DNA of 64,000 nucleotides, from the NCBI GenBank assembly GCA_001600055.1, contig BCIV01000005.1:248001-312000 (forward strand), written 5' to 3'. The stretch comes from Filobasidium wieringae (Eukaryota > Basidiomycota > Tremellomycetes > Filobasidiales > Filobasidiaceae). Made by a program: the position numbers and the translations under genes. The notes beneath the pieces were generated by a model. It saw only the letters and a list, made by a program, of their open reading frames with translations. It was not told the DNA's origin and did not search any database. Positions 24,338 to 36,740 of this stretch are shown in pieces; the stretch's first letter is position 1; every line of letters begins with the position of its first letter.

Positions 24338-25261
24338 AGATGAGGTGTGTAACAACAGTAGAGACGGTAATGATGGTATATGATAGTAAGATTGTAGTAA
24401 TGAATCTGATGAGACAATGAATGATTTCAAGCTTTCAAGTCGATACACGTTGATGGGATCAAACGATGATTGATTGATGGCCCTGATAGAAGCGCGCGGT
24501 ATGGTGATAACGCATAGCCCACGGGTGATTGAGTCAGGACGTGATCTGTGATAACGCATATATCACCCGAAGTGGTAATAACGGTGCGGTGCGTGATTTG
24601 TGTGCTGCCGTGTTGATTCATTTTCACGCGCAAGTTGTAGCAACAGATACCTGCACTTGGCCTTGACCTTACCCCTGTAGAACTCCCACTACCACGATAC
24701 TACCACTGGTAACGTTCCTCCTCTTACCACACCAACCCCATCTCCTAACGTCTAACGGCAGTGACGACCTCGACCGAATCGTAACGAAAAACCCACAAAC
24801 GAATCGATTGGAATCAATCTTCAACGCGGACAGGCAGACGAATTTCATCCACGCACCACCACGCACTACGTTCAACCCTACATACCGTACGATTCCTCCA
24901 CGATCACCTCACCCACACACACTGCATAGACAAGGAATATACTGTTCGGATAGCAAGTCATTCGCCTGAGATCTTCACGACAACGACCTCTTTTTTTCAC
25001 CATTTCACGTCGATTTTCTTTCCCAGGACAGTCAGGATCTAAAGTGGTTCATCGGTTGGAACGAAGGAATACAAGCCAATCGTCGTCTTCACAATATCTG
25101 TTCAACCGTTTCTTGACGTTACAACTCGATCAACAAGTGTTCTCTTGCTTTAACAATCGGTCGGATCCTTTGTTTCATTCCCGTATCTCCAACATAACCC
25201 CCGATCGGTCTCTCTCTTTTCATTCTTCAAGTAAAAGAAAGGACGTAAAACGGAATTCGAG
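24338..25261. promoter_or_regulatory. promoter and long 5' leader of the PIN4-like gene
   Basis: 924 bases upstream of the PIN4-like start. From about 24650 on the strand is rich in CCAC/CTCC/TTTC blocks (for example CCTCTTTTTTTCACCATTTCAC near 24987), which suits a long transcribed leader. The left part (24360-24660) is AT-richer and would contain the NUP159 3' end. No coding exon seen. Confidence 0.45.
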
Positions 25262-28200
25262 ATGAACGGACAATCATCCATTCAATTCCCTACATTCGAT
25301 ACCTTCCATCCTCCCGGTCCTAACCCCGGTTTACTCAATAATAGAGTCAACCCTCCTTCCTCTTCCCCTGGACTTGCTCCTCCCTTGGGGTACGGAATGA
25401 ACCTTCATCAAGGAATGAATGGGAATGGGGTTTATCATCCTGACGATCACCCGCCTCAACATCTGCATCAACAACATCAGCAGCAACAAGGAGTCAAGGG
25501 GAATTTGAACTTGGATGAGAGGGGGATGGGCGGGTTGGGATTCGGATTGAATCTGAATCGAGATCAGGGGAGTTATCTGTCGAGTTATGATGCTCCCGTT
25601 CATGGCCATGGTCACGGTCAAGCACAAGGTCAGAGTCAAGGACAAACCCAAGGATTCCCTAATCATGGAGGATACGCTCAGCACAACCATACCCAAGGAC
25701 AGGGGCAGCATGAGTTGGAAAGATCAATGGGATCGATGAATTTGGGGATGAGTAGGGAACAAGGTGGAAGATATATGGGACTCAGTCCTACGAACCCTCA
25801 GTTCTCTCAGCCAGTTGGATCTCATGGTCAACAACAACAGCAGCAGCAGCAGCAGCAACAACATGCCGGGCATCCTCAGACTTCTCCTTTACCCGTTCAT
25901 CCTCATCCTCACGCTCACCATGCTAATTCGAGGAACGAATCGACCAGTCCAGGACCTACCGGCCCGAACGCACAGACAGGGGGGATCGGAGCTTGGATGG
26001 ACGGGGTGAACGCAGCAGGAGGGAAGAATTGGTATGACCAAGAAAGACAGAACGGATCTCCTCATCCTCACCCTCAACAGCAATCGCAATTGCAACAGCA
26101 GCAACAGCAGGGTCAGCAAGCTCAGTCTCAACAGCAACAGCAGGTTCCGAGGACTGGGAGTGGGCAGGGTCAGCAGCAGAGGAATGGGAGGTTCGATTTG
26201 AGAGGGTCTGGTTCGGGCCCTTCGGGAGAACCTGGATCTCAGGGTCAGGGTATAAACTCACAGAGGGATGGTTCGGGACAGGGACAGGGACAAGGGCAAG
26301 GAGGCGCCACCTCGTTTGTAGATCATTCGGGTTCAGGACCTGGGAACAAGGGCAACGATCAGGCTCAAGGATGGGGTAGGTTCGAGGGCAGAGGTGGTAG
26401 TGGTCGGGATTCCGGTATGGGCCAGAACCAGGGTCAGAGGAACGGGATGGATCCTCAAGACGGGCAGAACTCCGGTTCTGGAACTCCCGTGAACGCTCCT
26501 GCTTCGACTCAACAGCAGCAGCAGCAGATGAACGGGGATCAGGATTTGGTTAATGCTCAAAGCACCGAGAGGATGATTGGGAAACTCGTGGATGATGAGG
26601 TCATTCCTACTGCTATCGTGATCAAGAACATTCCGTTCGCCGTGCAGAAGGAGACTTTGTTGGCTATTATTGTGAGTTGCATGATGTGAAAAGACGAGGG
26701 AGCGATGACTGATGTGACTTTGTTGGAAATCGCAGGAGAGCTTGCAGGCACCTTTGCCATACGCCTTCAACTATCACCACGACAATGGCGTGTTCCGTGG
26801 TCTTGCGTTTGCAAACTTCCGTCATCCTCATGAAGCGGACGCCGTGGTGGTCGCCCTGAATGGGTACGACATTTCCGGTCGAAAACTTCGTGTCGAATAC
26901 AAGAAGGTCCTCCAGGCTGGAGAAAAGGAGAGGATCGAGAGGGAAAAGGCGATTAAGAGGATGAAGAGTATGCAATTCGATAGAGGTCAATTACAGCAGG
27001 GACAACAGCCTTCGAACGCGGGTTCCAGGACCGGGTTTGGGCAGAACAGGCAGGCGAGTTGGGCTCAGTCTGGCGGCAATCATGGAGGGAACCAATCTCA
27101 TGGGAACAGGAACGACAGCAGTAACGGCGTAAATGGGATCCCTCCCAACTTGCTCACGAACATGAGCCCTCAGCAGCTCCAGAACGTCTCCTCTGGCTTG
27201 CCAAGCGGGTCTCAGCAGTTTGGGTTCTCCCAACTCACTCCCCCTCTGACGACTCAGTCGACTAGCTCGGGAAGCACTGGAATGGTCAGTAACCTTTCTC
27301 ACTTGTACTTGCCGCAACACGTCAGTGGAGCGCTCATACGCGAACGAACGGAATCGACTAACACGACTGGTTCTCAAAATGTGCAGAGGGACGATCGAAA
27401 GAATGGTCACGACAGTGCGATGGGATCCGGAAACATGCAGGCGATGCAGCAGCAACACTTGCAGCAACTCCACCCGAACCCGGACCGGTTGCCCTCCCCG
27501 GCGTTATCGCTCGGAGCTGGGTCTTCGACTGGAGGTGGAGCGCTCAGTCCTTCATTGGCCGGCGGTTTCCCCCAGTCGCAGCCTATGCAGATCACCGCAT
27601 CCAACCCGGGATCGCAGACCGGATACAACGATGTCGATTTCAATGATCCGGTCGTGCTTGACATCTTTTCGCGTGCTCTGATGTTCAAGGAGGACAGGAT
27701 GAGGGACGAGTTTTCGTTCTCCAGGAACCTTTCCGTCAAAGATAGGCGAGCGGTTCATGCGGTCGGAGAGAAACTCGGCCTGCATCATTACAGCATGGGC
27801 GAAGGTATGGATCGATACGTCGTTCTTTCCAAAGTTGACCCGAGCAGGAACAACCCTTCAAGGGTGAGTTGTTCGTTGTGCCGAACGGTCGAGATGTGAA
27901 AGCTCATCCTACTGTAAACATAGGTTCTCTCACGACAAACCGGACGAGTGCAGTCCATGGCCGGAGTGCAATCTGGTTCCTACTTGTCCCCTTACTCTCC
28001 TCCTTTGGAGAACGAATCTCGACCCGAGTCCCCTGGACTCCGAATCAAAAAGTCCATGCCCAACATGTCGCTGTTGAACGGGCCTACCGTTTCGCGAGAC
28101 CCTCACCGTTTGTTGAACAAGCGATCGAGCGGGAACTTGAGGGATTACGCCAACATGTCTGGCGGTCAGCAGAGTCGACGACCGTTTGCGAGTCACACGG

Positions 28201-28598
28201 GGGCCACGGGTAGCAGTTCGTTCAACAACCTGTTCGGGAACGCGCTTGGGAACGGCACGTTCGAGAACGCTTCGGCTTCTTCGCCTACCTCGCCTAGCGA
28301 TCCTACCCTCGCCACTCAGGGAAGCAATCTCCCCGGACTTCCCGGTGGATTCGTGAGACAGCCTCTTGGGCCTACGAGCGAGACGAAAGGGTTCAGTCAG
28401 AGGACGCAATTGCGAACGCAGACCGCGCCTTCGTCCGGTTCGAAAGGCATGAACGGAGTGATCGGTGGTCAGAGGACGTCCAGTAGTAACGGCAAGGGCG
28501 ATTCCCATTCGATCCATACCAGTGGAAGTTCCACCATTGAAGAGGAGGAGACGGAAATCAACAAGCATGCAAGCGATCATTCCAGCGTGAAAGCGTAA
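25262..28598 (+). CDS. RRM and R3H domain RNA-binding protein, PIN4/Cip2-like
   Basis: Resembles the yeast Pin4 and fission-yeast Cip1/Cip2 group of RRM proteins tied to stress and cell-cycle mRNA control (family knowledge). Exon 1 (25262-26671) encodes a long disordered Gln/Gly/His-rich part with polyQ and GQGQ runs. The RRM spans the first intron: TAIVIKNIPFAVQKETLLAI, then YAFNYHHDNGVFRGLAFANF (RNP1-like), HEADAVVVALNGYDISGRKL and RVEYKKVL. Exon 2 (26736-about 27863) also carries an R3H-type domain: VVLDIFSRALMFKEDRMRDE, SVKDRRAVHAVGEKLGLHHY, ending near DRYVVLSK. Exon 3 (27925-28598) is a Ser-rich tail including RIKKSMPNMSLLNG. About 1,070 residues. The disordered ends are longer than in ascomycete relatives. 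Confidence 0.85.
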
Positions 28599-29232
28599 AA
28601 GCGTAACGACCCCCTTCTCATCACATCCACCCCGTCCCCCATCTACCCTCATCTCTACGGCACAACAATGACGGTCAACGTTTGTTTGAAATGACCTTTA
28701 ACGGAACGAATGTCCAAAACCCCCAACCCCACGCGCGGACTTGAACCGACCCTTTCTTCTCATGCCACATCAAGACCCCTGAACGCAAACGAAAGAAGAC
28801 AAACGCCCCAACGTATCTTTGACCAGAAAAAACAATTCAAACACCAAAAACAAAACATCAAAAAACGTATTACATACTTTAGGACGAGCACTGGTTCTTG
28901 CAACATTCGGAAAGGACGAGAACAAGGAGCCGGGCGTTCCCCCTCCTCTTGTTTATTGGATTTCTCTCTCCACTTTATTTCACTTCACTTGTTATCTATT
29001 CACTCGGTTCTGATTTTTCTTTCGTCTCGCCTCCTTTTTTTCCGACTCTCTCTCTCTTTGTTAGATATGTTATCCTTGTTTTACGGCTTGAAACGATCGG
29101 AACGCCTGTGAATGAAAAACGATACATTTTATTTCAATCTTGCGATTCGGATCGTGTTGCGGGTCACGTTCTTGATCCAGCTTACGATGTTTGTTTTCGT
29201 GTGGGAACGGGAGGAGAGGGAGGGGGAGTGGA
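28599..29232. other. 3' region of the PIN4-like gene, convergent with small-family copy 1
   Basis: Contains A-rich (GAAAAAACAATTCAAACACCAAAAACAAAAC, near 28825-28855) and T-rich (TTTCTTTCGTCTCGCCTCCTTTTTTTCC, near 29018) tracts fitting 3' UTRs of the two convergent genes. No exon chain seen; the open frames at 28710-29302 have low-complexity hydrophobic translations and no motif. Confidence 0.4.
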
Positions 29233-29704
29233 TCAGATGGACCCGTTATCGATCAGACCCAAGATTTTGCTTCTCAAATTAGATCTTCCCGGTCGGAGTT
29301 GATTACTGATCTGTTCCCTTGTCAATCCACTGCAAAGCCGGTCCATAACATCAGAGCTTCACTATCGGTTCAGTCTCATCATGATAGAGGAGAGGAGGAA
29401 CTCACGTTCTCTCCCTAATCAGATCCGACGTAGGGCTGATCTTTCCTATATCCATGAGCGTCTCCATGATCGCCCTCTTCGCTTGCGCATCGCTCCCGCT
29501 CGTGAACTTAGGATTGGAAGTGGAAGCAGAGGAGGATGTGGAGGTGGATGTGGAAGTGGGATTCGGGCCGAGAGATTTGTTAGGTGTGATTGCAGGTTTA
29601 CGGGGGGATCTGGACTTGGATTTAGGAGGGGCCCTGGAAGGTGTTGTAGGGGGCGTGAGGGTGGGGGGGATGGTCGGTTTGGTCTCTGGGGTTGGGGAAG
29701 ACAT
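29233..29704 (-). CDS. small TP-rich/HTH-like family protein, copy 1
   Basis: First of five paralogues in this window. Two exons: 29704-29406 and 29329-29233 (131 residues). The N-terminal two thirds are disordered, rich in Thr/Ser-Pro and Lys (PPTLTPPTTPSRAPPKSKSR, then AITPNKSLGP). A Ser/Thr run ([12 protein letters not shown]) follows. The C-terminal ordered part begins QAKRAIMETLMDIGKI and crosses the intron inside a Thr codon to give RERTGLTREQISNQLRPGRS, then NLRSKILGLIDNGSI before TGA. The pattern I-x-E-x-(S/T)-G-L-x-x-x-Q-(V/I)-x-x-x-x-R is helix-turn-helix-like. The function is unknown. An upstream in-frame Met at 29719 is possible. Divergent from copy 2. Why this start: other copies also begin close to an acidic or Pro-rich first segment. 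Confidence 0.8.
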
Positions 29705-30473
29705 TTTCGTACGAGTCACGACGTTCGATAAGAGAGGTCGTGTGTCGTGTGGGGTGTTGTGTTCGTCGGTTCTGGAAGATTTGGAGCTTCGTTTGGCGAG
29801 TACTACTACTGCTAGCCTGCTAGGGAGTTAGCGAGGATGAGACGGTGGAAGACGATACTAAACTGGACGAAACGGGCTACGCTGTGCTTCTTTCTACATC
29901 GCAGAACCAACTGGACCGATTGCACGGACTCATCAATCCACTCGCCACTCGACAACGAAGATCAATCGTGTCAAGCATCGATATCATCGAACCCATCAAT
30001 CCCCTCAACCTCCCCTATCCTCTAGCTCCTCCTCTACAAAAGTGAGACATGAAACATGAGACCTCCTTTCCCCTCCCAACGATCAGCGTATCAGCGTATC
30101 AACAGAACTGACGCGATTGATCGGCGCGAGCAACGCGAGCAAGGTACAAACATCGAACGAACGATTCTCGATGTGAGAGATAACAAAGAGTATAAAGGAC
30201 CCGCTGGGTTTCGGACTGATGCTTGATAGCTCGATAGCAGGTAGGACAGGACAGGGCTAGAGTCAGGTGGACTGTGAAAAGTGCACGGTGAATGGTCAAC
30301 GGTTATGGGTGGTTGTATAAGAAGCCTGTTCCTTTCCAGCTCGAGTGTACTCGTCCATCCGATCATCAGTAGAGCTAGTAGTACAGTTCATCACTCATCC
30401 CCCCATTCGCCATTCGCCATTCGCCATTCGCCATTCGCCATTCGCCATTCGAAAAGAACACGCCACAATCGAG
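29705..30473. promoter_or_regulatory. divergent promoter region between family copies 1 and 2
   Basis: 769 bases between two head-to-head paralogues. It contains a heptamer tandem repeat next to copy 2 (listed separately). Open frames at 29837-30045 and 30091-30366 have no motifs. I see no exon chain. Confidence 0.45.
30404..30451 (+). repeat. heptamer tandem repeat (CATTCGC)n
   Basis: Six perfect copies of CATTCGC plus six further bases, ending 22 bases before the ATG of family copy 2. Seen directly. It must lie in the 5' leader or core promoter of that gene. Confidence 0.95.
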
Positions 30474-31215
30474 ATGCCTAAAAGACCCATCACCTCGGTT
30501 CTGATCAAGAAAGAAACGTCGGATCCCCTTTCTCCGCCTACCACCCCTGCCCCGGTCACTCCGTCGAAGACCAAATCCAAACCCCAATCGACACCCAAAC
30601 CCAAATCCACATCCAATTACACCCCCATTGGCACACCGACACCGACAGCCGAATCCCACACCCCTCACCAACCCGACCCCAACGCAACAGACCCATCCCT
30701 CGCGCTCAAGAAGGAACGCTCCGAGGATGATCTTAACCTCCCCTCCCCTTCGCCCGGTAAGAAGAGGAAGATCACAGGGACCGCGGGGATTCCTACCACC
30801 CCAGGTAAGACGGGAAAGACGGGCGGGGCTTGGGGTGAGGGCAAGAAGAGCAAGTTGGCTAGGTTCAGTGAGTGCTATCACGACTGTGCGGGGCGACGGG
30901 ACGGTGAGAGGACCAGAGAGGCTGATTCGGGTGGGTTAGTTGTGGAGCATGGGATCAAAAGTATGGGGACTGAGGATTACGAGATGATCGCTCTGGAGGT
31001 TAGTTCGTGCTTTTACAGTAGGGGTTTTGAGATTGAAGCTTATGACTTATGACTCTTACTGATACGTTCTACATTGAACACTGCGCTCTGGGTACACCAT
31101 GGACGACATGCGCCGGGGACAGATCGGAATGAACCCTTCTCAAGTGAAAGACCAGACGAAACCCAACCGAAGTAACGCTCGTTCTGCGCTCTTGAACTTG
31201 TGCGAGACGTTGTAG
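30474..31215 (+). CDS. small TP-rich/HTH-like family protein, copy 2 (divergent)
   Basis: Three exons by splice signals and frame: 30474-30867, 30940-30998, 31123-31215 (about 181 residues). The N-terminal part is long, basic and Thr/Pro-rich (TTPAPVTPSKTKSKPQSTPK), with an LPSPSPGKKRK element that could act as a nuclear signal. The C-terminus reads IVEHGIKSMGTEDYEMIALE, then, exactly after the conserved intron, IGMNPSQVKDQTKPNRSNAR and SALLNLCETL before TAG. This aligns with copy 3 (IAEK / SGLNKKQVEDLFRPGRANIR / MKVMGLYDSGSL) but is the most diverged member and has an additional intron. Family membership rests on the shared intron site and the Q-V-x-D ... P-x-R-x-N-x-R pattern. Function unknown. 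Confidence 0.7.
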
Positions 31216-31849
31216 GCGTCTCGCTCTGTACGCTATGCTCCCTGTGATCTCTGTACGCTCTGTCGGCTCCGAGATGGAAATGAAATCCACCTGAGCCGTT
31301 GTTCCGTCGGGATACCCCGGGTGATTTGTAAGCGGTGCGTTAGTCAACGGGACCCCAGTGAGCGGTGTGGACGGGCAGGGATGGCCGCCGTCGTGTTGTT
31401 TTGTCGTTCGAGTGAGCTCACCTTGTGGGAATCGGATAAGAGTGAGAGTGTTGAGATTAGGAGGCAGAAGGTGGCAGGTAGAGTAGCTGCAGTGTAGTGC
31501 TTCAGTGCTCTAGGTAGCACAACTGAAGCTCGAACTGAACGCTTGCTCACGCTCTCGGCCATCATCCACCTCAGCCGCGCGTCGAGATCTCACACGCAGA
31601 GTCACACACAACTTCTGCATCAAGGGGAGATCGCTCTCAGCCGACAGCACCATCTGACATCTGAACGACTCAGCGTCCGTTCGGCCTGTCATCCGTCTTC
31701 CACAGGGGCCATTGCTACTTAGCTACTTAGGATACACGATACAGGACAGGCATACCCTCTTCCCACTACACACACGCTGAGCGTATAGAATCGGCCGTTC
31801 TCGATACACTACTCTACGTACTCAGGCCACATCGTCGACGCGCTACAAG
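31216..31849. promoter_or_regulatory. upstream region of the ABC transporter
   Basis: 634 bases before the transporter start. I see no exon. The last 100 bases are C/T- and A-rich (TACCCTCTTCCCACTACACACAC, about 31752-31774), like a 5' leader. Open frames on the minus strand (31069-31692) are low-complexity shadows. Confidence 0.4.
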
Positions 31850-34800
31850 ATGTCGACATCATCATCACCTCACCCATCCACCCATCCTACCTCCTCCTCC
31901 GATCCTCTTCAACCCGCCGCTCTACCGCAAGGGGTACCTTATCCTAGCGTATTCGGTGTCGCCTCTATCCCCCAGACTTCGGGGATCGATCCGGACGTCC
32001 GGGAGGAGAAGGGGGATGGGACGTTGAGACGAGCGGATACGGGGATGGAGGAGAAGGTTTTCGTAGGGGAAGAAGAGGAAGCGAGGGTAGGAAAGGGTGG
32101 GAGTTTGGATGAGAAGAGGCACTCGATCAGGTCGGATTTACATGATGCTCCCGCTCTTCGTTCTCATACCGCGAAAGAGGAACCCATCGCTAAACCGAAA
32201 CCGAAACGATCGTTGTTTTCCCGTAAGAACAAGGATACCGTCATCAAAACCCCGACGGTGGAGGATGAGAAGAAGGTCCCACCCGTCTCCCTCTTCGCTC
32301 TCTATCGATATCACACCCCTTTGGAGAAGACCATCAACCTCGTCGGTCTCTTCATGGCCATCGCGGCGGGGGCCACTCAACCGCTTATGACCCTGATCTT
32401 TGGAAGACTCACCACCTCGTTCACGTCCTACACCGCCGCCACCCGACTGGCCGACGGGGATTTCAATTCCCCCCTCCTGGCTCAGGCGAGGGAAGACGTC
32501 CTGCATCAATCGGCACTGAACGCCTCTTACTTGGTCTACATCGGGATCGGCATGTTCTTCTGTACGTACGGGTACATGATGATCTGGCAAGTCACCTCGG
32601 AATTATCTTCCCGAAGGATCAGGGAGAAATTCCTCCAGGCTACTTTGAGGCAGGAGATCGCTTTCTTCGATGATCTAGGGTCAGGGGAGGTGGCCACTAG
32701 GATCGAGAGCGATACGCATCTGGTTCATACCGGATTGGGCGAGAAGGTCCCGACCAGTGTACAGTATATGAGCACGTTCGTTACGGGGTTCGTACTCGCT
32801 TTCGGTAAGTCGTTCGGTTGTGGTCTCGATGCGCGCTTGGATTGTTTGAATGCGAGGTTGAAACGGCTGTCGGTTCTAGCGAAATCTTGGAGATTGGCTT
32901 TGGCTACTAGTTCGATCTTGCCCGTCATCATCATGGCTGGAGCCATCATGGGAGCCACGTGAGTGTCCCCCTCCTCTCCTCCCTTCCCCTTTTTTGCCAT
33001 CCTGATCGAACCCCCTCGACGATCTCCCCCTACTACAGGATGACCAAATACACCCAAGGCGCATCCACCTTTATCGCCGAGGCCGGTTCGTTGGCGGAAG
33101 AGGTCTTCAGTTCCATCCGCACCGCCCAGGCTTTCGGCGCTCAGAAGACGTTGACGGGGTTGTTCGATGGGTACGTACAGAAGGCTTGTGTCGTCGGGAT
33201 CAAGGGGGCGAGGATCTCCAGTGTTGGGTTGGCTACTATGTTTTTCGTGAGTTTCAGTTCAGGTTCACGGACGCCAGGCTGTATGGGGACGAGAAGGACT
33301 GATATGGATCTGGGACGATGTGTTTCTTTTTTTACAGGTGATCTATGCCGGTTACGCTCTGGCTTTCCACTACGGAGGGATCCTCATCACTCAAGGCCGA
33401 GCCGATCCGGGAACGGTCATCACCGTCTTCCTCTCCGTATTGATCGGGAGTTTCTCCATGGCCATGTTGGCGCCCGAATTACAGGCCGTCAACAAGGCCA
33501 GGGGAGGCGCCGCCAAGTTGTTCGCCGTCATTGAGAAACGATCCGCGATCGATAGTGCCAGTGATGAAGGGCTGAAACCGGATTCCTGTGAGGGAAGGAT
33601 CACTTTCGAGGACGTCAGGTTTAATTACCCGTCTCGTCCCGATGTAGAGATCTTGAAGGGTTTGGTGAGTCGTTCGACGGTCGGTCTTGCTTTGGATCGG
33701 ATGTTGAGACTAGAGTACCTTGCCCTGTAGACGACCACTTTCGAGGCGAACGAGACCACCGCCCTGGTAGGAGCTTCGGGATCGGGGAAATCGAGTACCA
33801 TCGCTCTCATCGAACGTTTCTATGATCCTCTCACCGGGATCGTCAAGCTGGACGGACGCGATATCAAGACCTTGAATGTCAAATGGTTGCGCTCCCAGAT
33901 CGGTCTCGTCTCGCAAGAACCCGTCCTCTTCGGTACCACCATCAAGAAGAACATTGAAGCCGGTCTGATCAACACTCCCTTTGAATATTCGTCGCCGGAG
34001 GAAAAGTTCGAGTTGGTGAAGAAGGCGGCGGAAAAGGCGAACGCTCACGAGTTTATCATGGGGGTGAGTCGTGGATGCTGATTGGATCGCACGTATGGTG
34101 AGGTGGTTTCTGACCTTTTTCTTCTTCTTCGACCGTCGTAGCTCCCTGAAGCGTACGAGACGGACGTCGGACAGGCTGGTCATTTACTAAGTGGTGGACA
34201 GAAACAACGAGTCGCGATCGCACGGGCCATCGTTTCCAACCCCCCTATCCTTCTTTTGGACGAAGCGACCAGTGCCCTTGATTCTAGAAGTGAACGGGCC
34301 GTACAAGCCGCACTCGACGAGGCGGCAAAGGACAGGACGTGTATCGTTGTCGCCCATCGACTGTCGACCATCCGAGACGCCGCCAAGATCTTGGTCGTCG
34401 GAGCAGGTCTCATCATCGAGCAGGGTAACCACAACTCGCTCATCGAGATGCAAGGTTCTTACCACGGCATGGTACAGGCTCAGAGGTTGCAACAAGAGGT
34501 AGAGAAAAAGGCCGTCATCGAGGATGACGCCGATTCCGATGACGCTACCACTTCTCAAGCGTCCGATGTGAAACGTGTTCAATCGAGATCGTCGGAGAAA
34601 CAGGCGATGCCCAACCTGGACCGCAGGAGTACCCGTCAAAGTGTCGCGAGCGAGATCTTGGCCGCTCGACAGGCTGAAAATGGAGAGGCTGGTGATAACG
34701 ACAAGCTTTACAGTATATTCTACCTCGCCAAACGATGTTACCAACTCAACAAGGAGGGGAAATGGGGTTATGTCGCGGGATTCATCGCTTCGATCTGTTC

Positions 34801-36740
34801 GGGGGCCGTCTATCCCGCTCTGGCTATCGTCTTTGGAAAGGCCGTGAACGATTTCTCGCTTACCGGTAACGAACTTCGTCACCAGACCGATCGAAACGCT
34901 CTCTGGTACTTTATCGTATCCATCTTGGCTGCCACCGCCATCTACATTCAGCAAGTCACCTTGACGACCCAGGCGGAGACCCTTACCGGAAAGCTACGAA
35001 CCTTGTACTTTAGCGCCATCATCAGGCATGACATCGCTCATTTCGATGAAGAGGCTAACACTACGGGAGCTTTGACATCGGCGTTGAGTGACAACCCGCA
35101 GAAGATCCAAGGTCTCGCTGGGGTTCGTCGATTTCTATATCGCTATTAGCCATTCGAACACTTACTGATCTCATATCTCGTCATTCAGGTCACGCTAGGA
35201 ACAATCATCCAGAGTATCAGTACCATCGTCGTAGGAATGATCCTCGGATTGGCCTTTGGGCCTCTCTTGGCCCTCATCGGAATCGCATGTATCCCTTTGC
35301 TGGTATGCAGTGGTTACATCAGGCTGCGACTTGTCGTCATGAAGGACCAGAAGAACAAGAGGGTCTACTCCAAGACTGCACACATGGCTTCCGAAGCTGC
35401 GGGAGCCATCAAGACCGTTGCATCCCTTACTCGCGAAGACGAATGCTGCCGTGAATACCACAACGCACTCGAGGGCCCAACCACTCACTCCATCCGGTCA
35501 GCCATGACATCGAACATCCTCTACGCAATCTCCCAGAGTTTGTCCTTCTGGGTCATCGGATTGGTCTTCTACGTCGGATCGAGGTGGTTGGCTTCAGGTC
35601 GTTACAACACTCAGCAATTCTTCACCGTACTCAACTCGGTCGTCTTCTCTGCCATTCAAGCTGGAAACGTCTTCTCTTTCGTACCTGATGCGTCCAAAGC
35701 CAAGCAGAGTTGCACTACCATCATCAAAGCGGTTGACAACGTACCGGAAATTGACGCAGTCTCTCCCACCGGAAAACAGTTGCGACGTGAAGAAGTTCGA
35801 GGAGACATCGCTTTCCAAAACATCCACTTTAGGTACCCTACGCGTCCATCTGTTCGAGTTTTACGCGGCTTGGACTTGAAGATTCCAGCCGGTACTTCAG
35901 TCGCCTTGTGTGGAGCTTCCGGATGCGGTAAATCGACTACTATCGGTCTTGTCGAGAGGTTCTACGATCCCCTTAGCGGATCCGTGACGCTCGATGGGGT
36001 GCCTTTGGACGAGTTGAACGTCGAATCGTTCCGAAGCCAGATGGCGCTAGTCAGTCAAGAGCCGTCGCTGTACCGTGGAAGTATCAAGTTTAACATTCTG
36101 TAAGTCTGTTCTCTCCATCGAGGACTGTCAACTGGATCTTACCTGTTGTCATGCAGCTTGGGAGCGAACAAACCCGCTGCCGAAGTCACCGAAGAGGAGC
36201 TCATTCAGGCATGCAAGGATGCAAATATCTACGACTTTATCACCAGCTTACCAGACTCTTTCGAGACTCTTGTCGGTAACAAGGGTTCGCAGCTGTCTGG
36301 AGGTCAGAAGCAGCGTATCGCCATTGCCAGGGCATTAATCCGAAACCCCAAGATCTTGTTGCTCGATGAAGGTGAGTGTTTCTACTAGCCATTCCTTGTC
36401 GATACGTGCTATATTCGATTTCCTGCTACCACAGCCACTTCTGCCCTTGATTCGCAGAGTGAATTGATCGTATCGCAGGTGCTCGACCAAGCTCGAAAAG
36501 GTCGAAGTAGTTTGATCATCGCTCAGTAAGTTATATCACGACCACAGACTGTCTGCGGTACACCGAAACTTATCGCTCGTTGGGCGTTCTTCCAGTCGAC
36601 TGTCGACCATCCAAAACTGTGACTTGATCTACTTTTTCAAAGAAGGCCGAATCGCCGAAGTCGGAACCCACCAAGAACTTCTCGCTCAGCGTGGGGGATA
36701 CTACGAGCTGGTCACCCTCCAAACTCTGAGCAAGATTTAG
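31850..36740 (+). CDS. ABCB-family full transporter (P-glycoprotein/MDR1-like)
   Basis: ATP-driven exporter with layout TMD1-NBD1-TMD2-NBD2. A long hydrophilic N-terminus (about 150 residues, with [14 protein letters not shown]) precedes TMD1 ([20 protein letters not shown]). NBD1: Walker [10 protein letters not shown] (near 33770-33800), Q-loop VSQEPVLF, signature [16 protein letters not shown] (near 34187), Walker [16 protein letters not shown]-loop [12 protein letters not shown]2 begins [23 protein letters not shown]2: Walker [18 protein letters not shown] (near 35914), Q-loop [10 protein letters not shown], signature [16 protein letters not shown], Walker [15 protein letters not shown], interrupted by an intron after the first base of the Ala codon (about 36373-36435), and H-loop IIAHRLSTI, also intron-split. 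All catalytic residues are present in both halves. About 1,390 residues, ending QTLSKI. The substrate (drug, lipid or peptide pheromone as in Ste6) cannot be read from sequence. Confidence 0.93.

Noticed and set aside
27930..28652. 240-codon minus-strand open frame
   Set aside because: It covers the third exon of the PIN4-like gene, and its Arg/Val-rich translation is a shadow of Ser/Asn codons on the coding strand.
29381..29831. + strand Gly/Arg/Val-rich open frames
   Set aside because: Antisense of family copy 1, whose splice structure and paralogues support the minus strand.
30375..30881. 168-codon minus-strand open frame
   Set aside because: Shadow of family copy 2; Gly/Arg-rich from reversed Pro/Thr codons.
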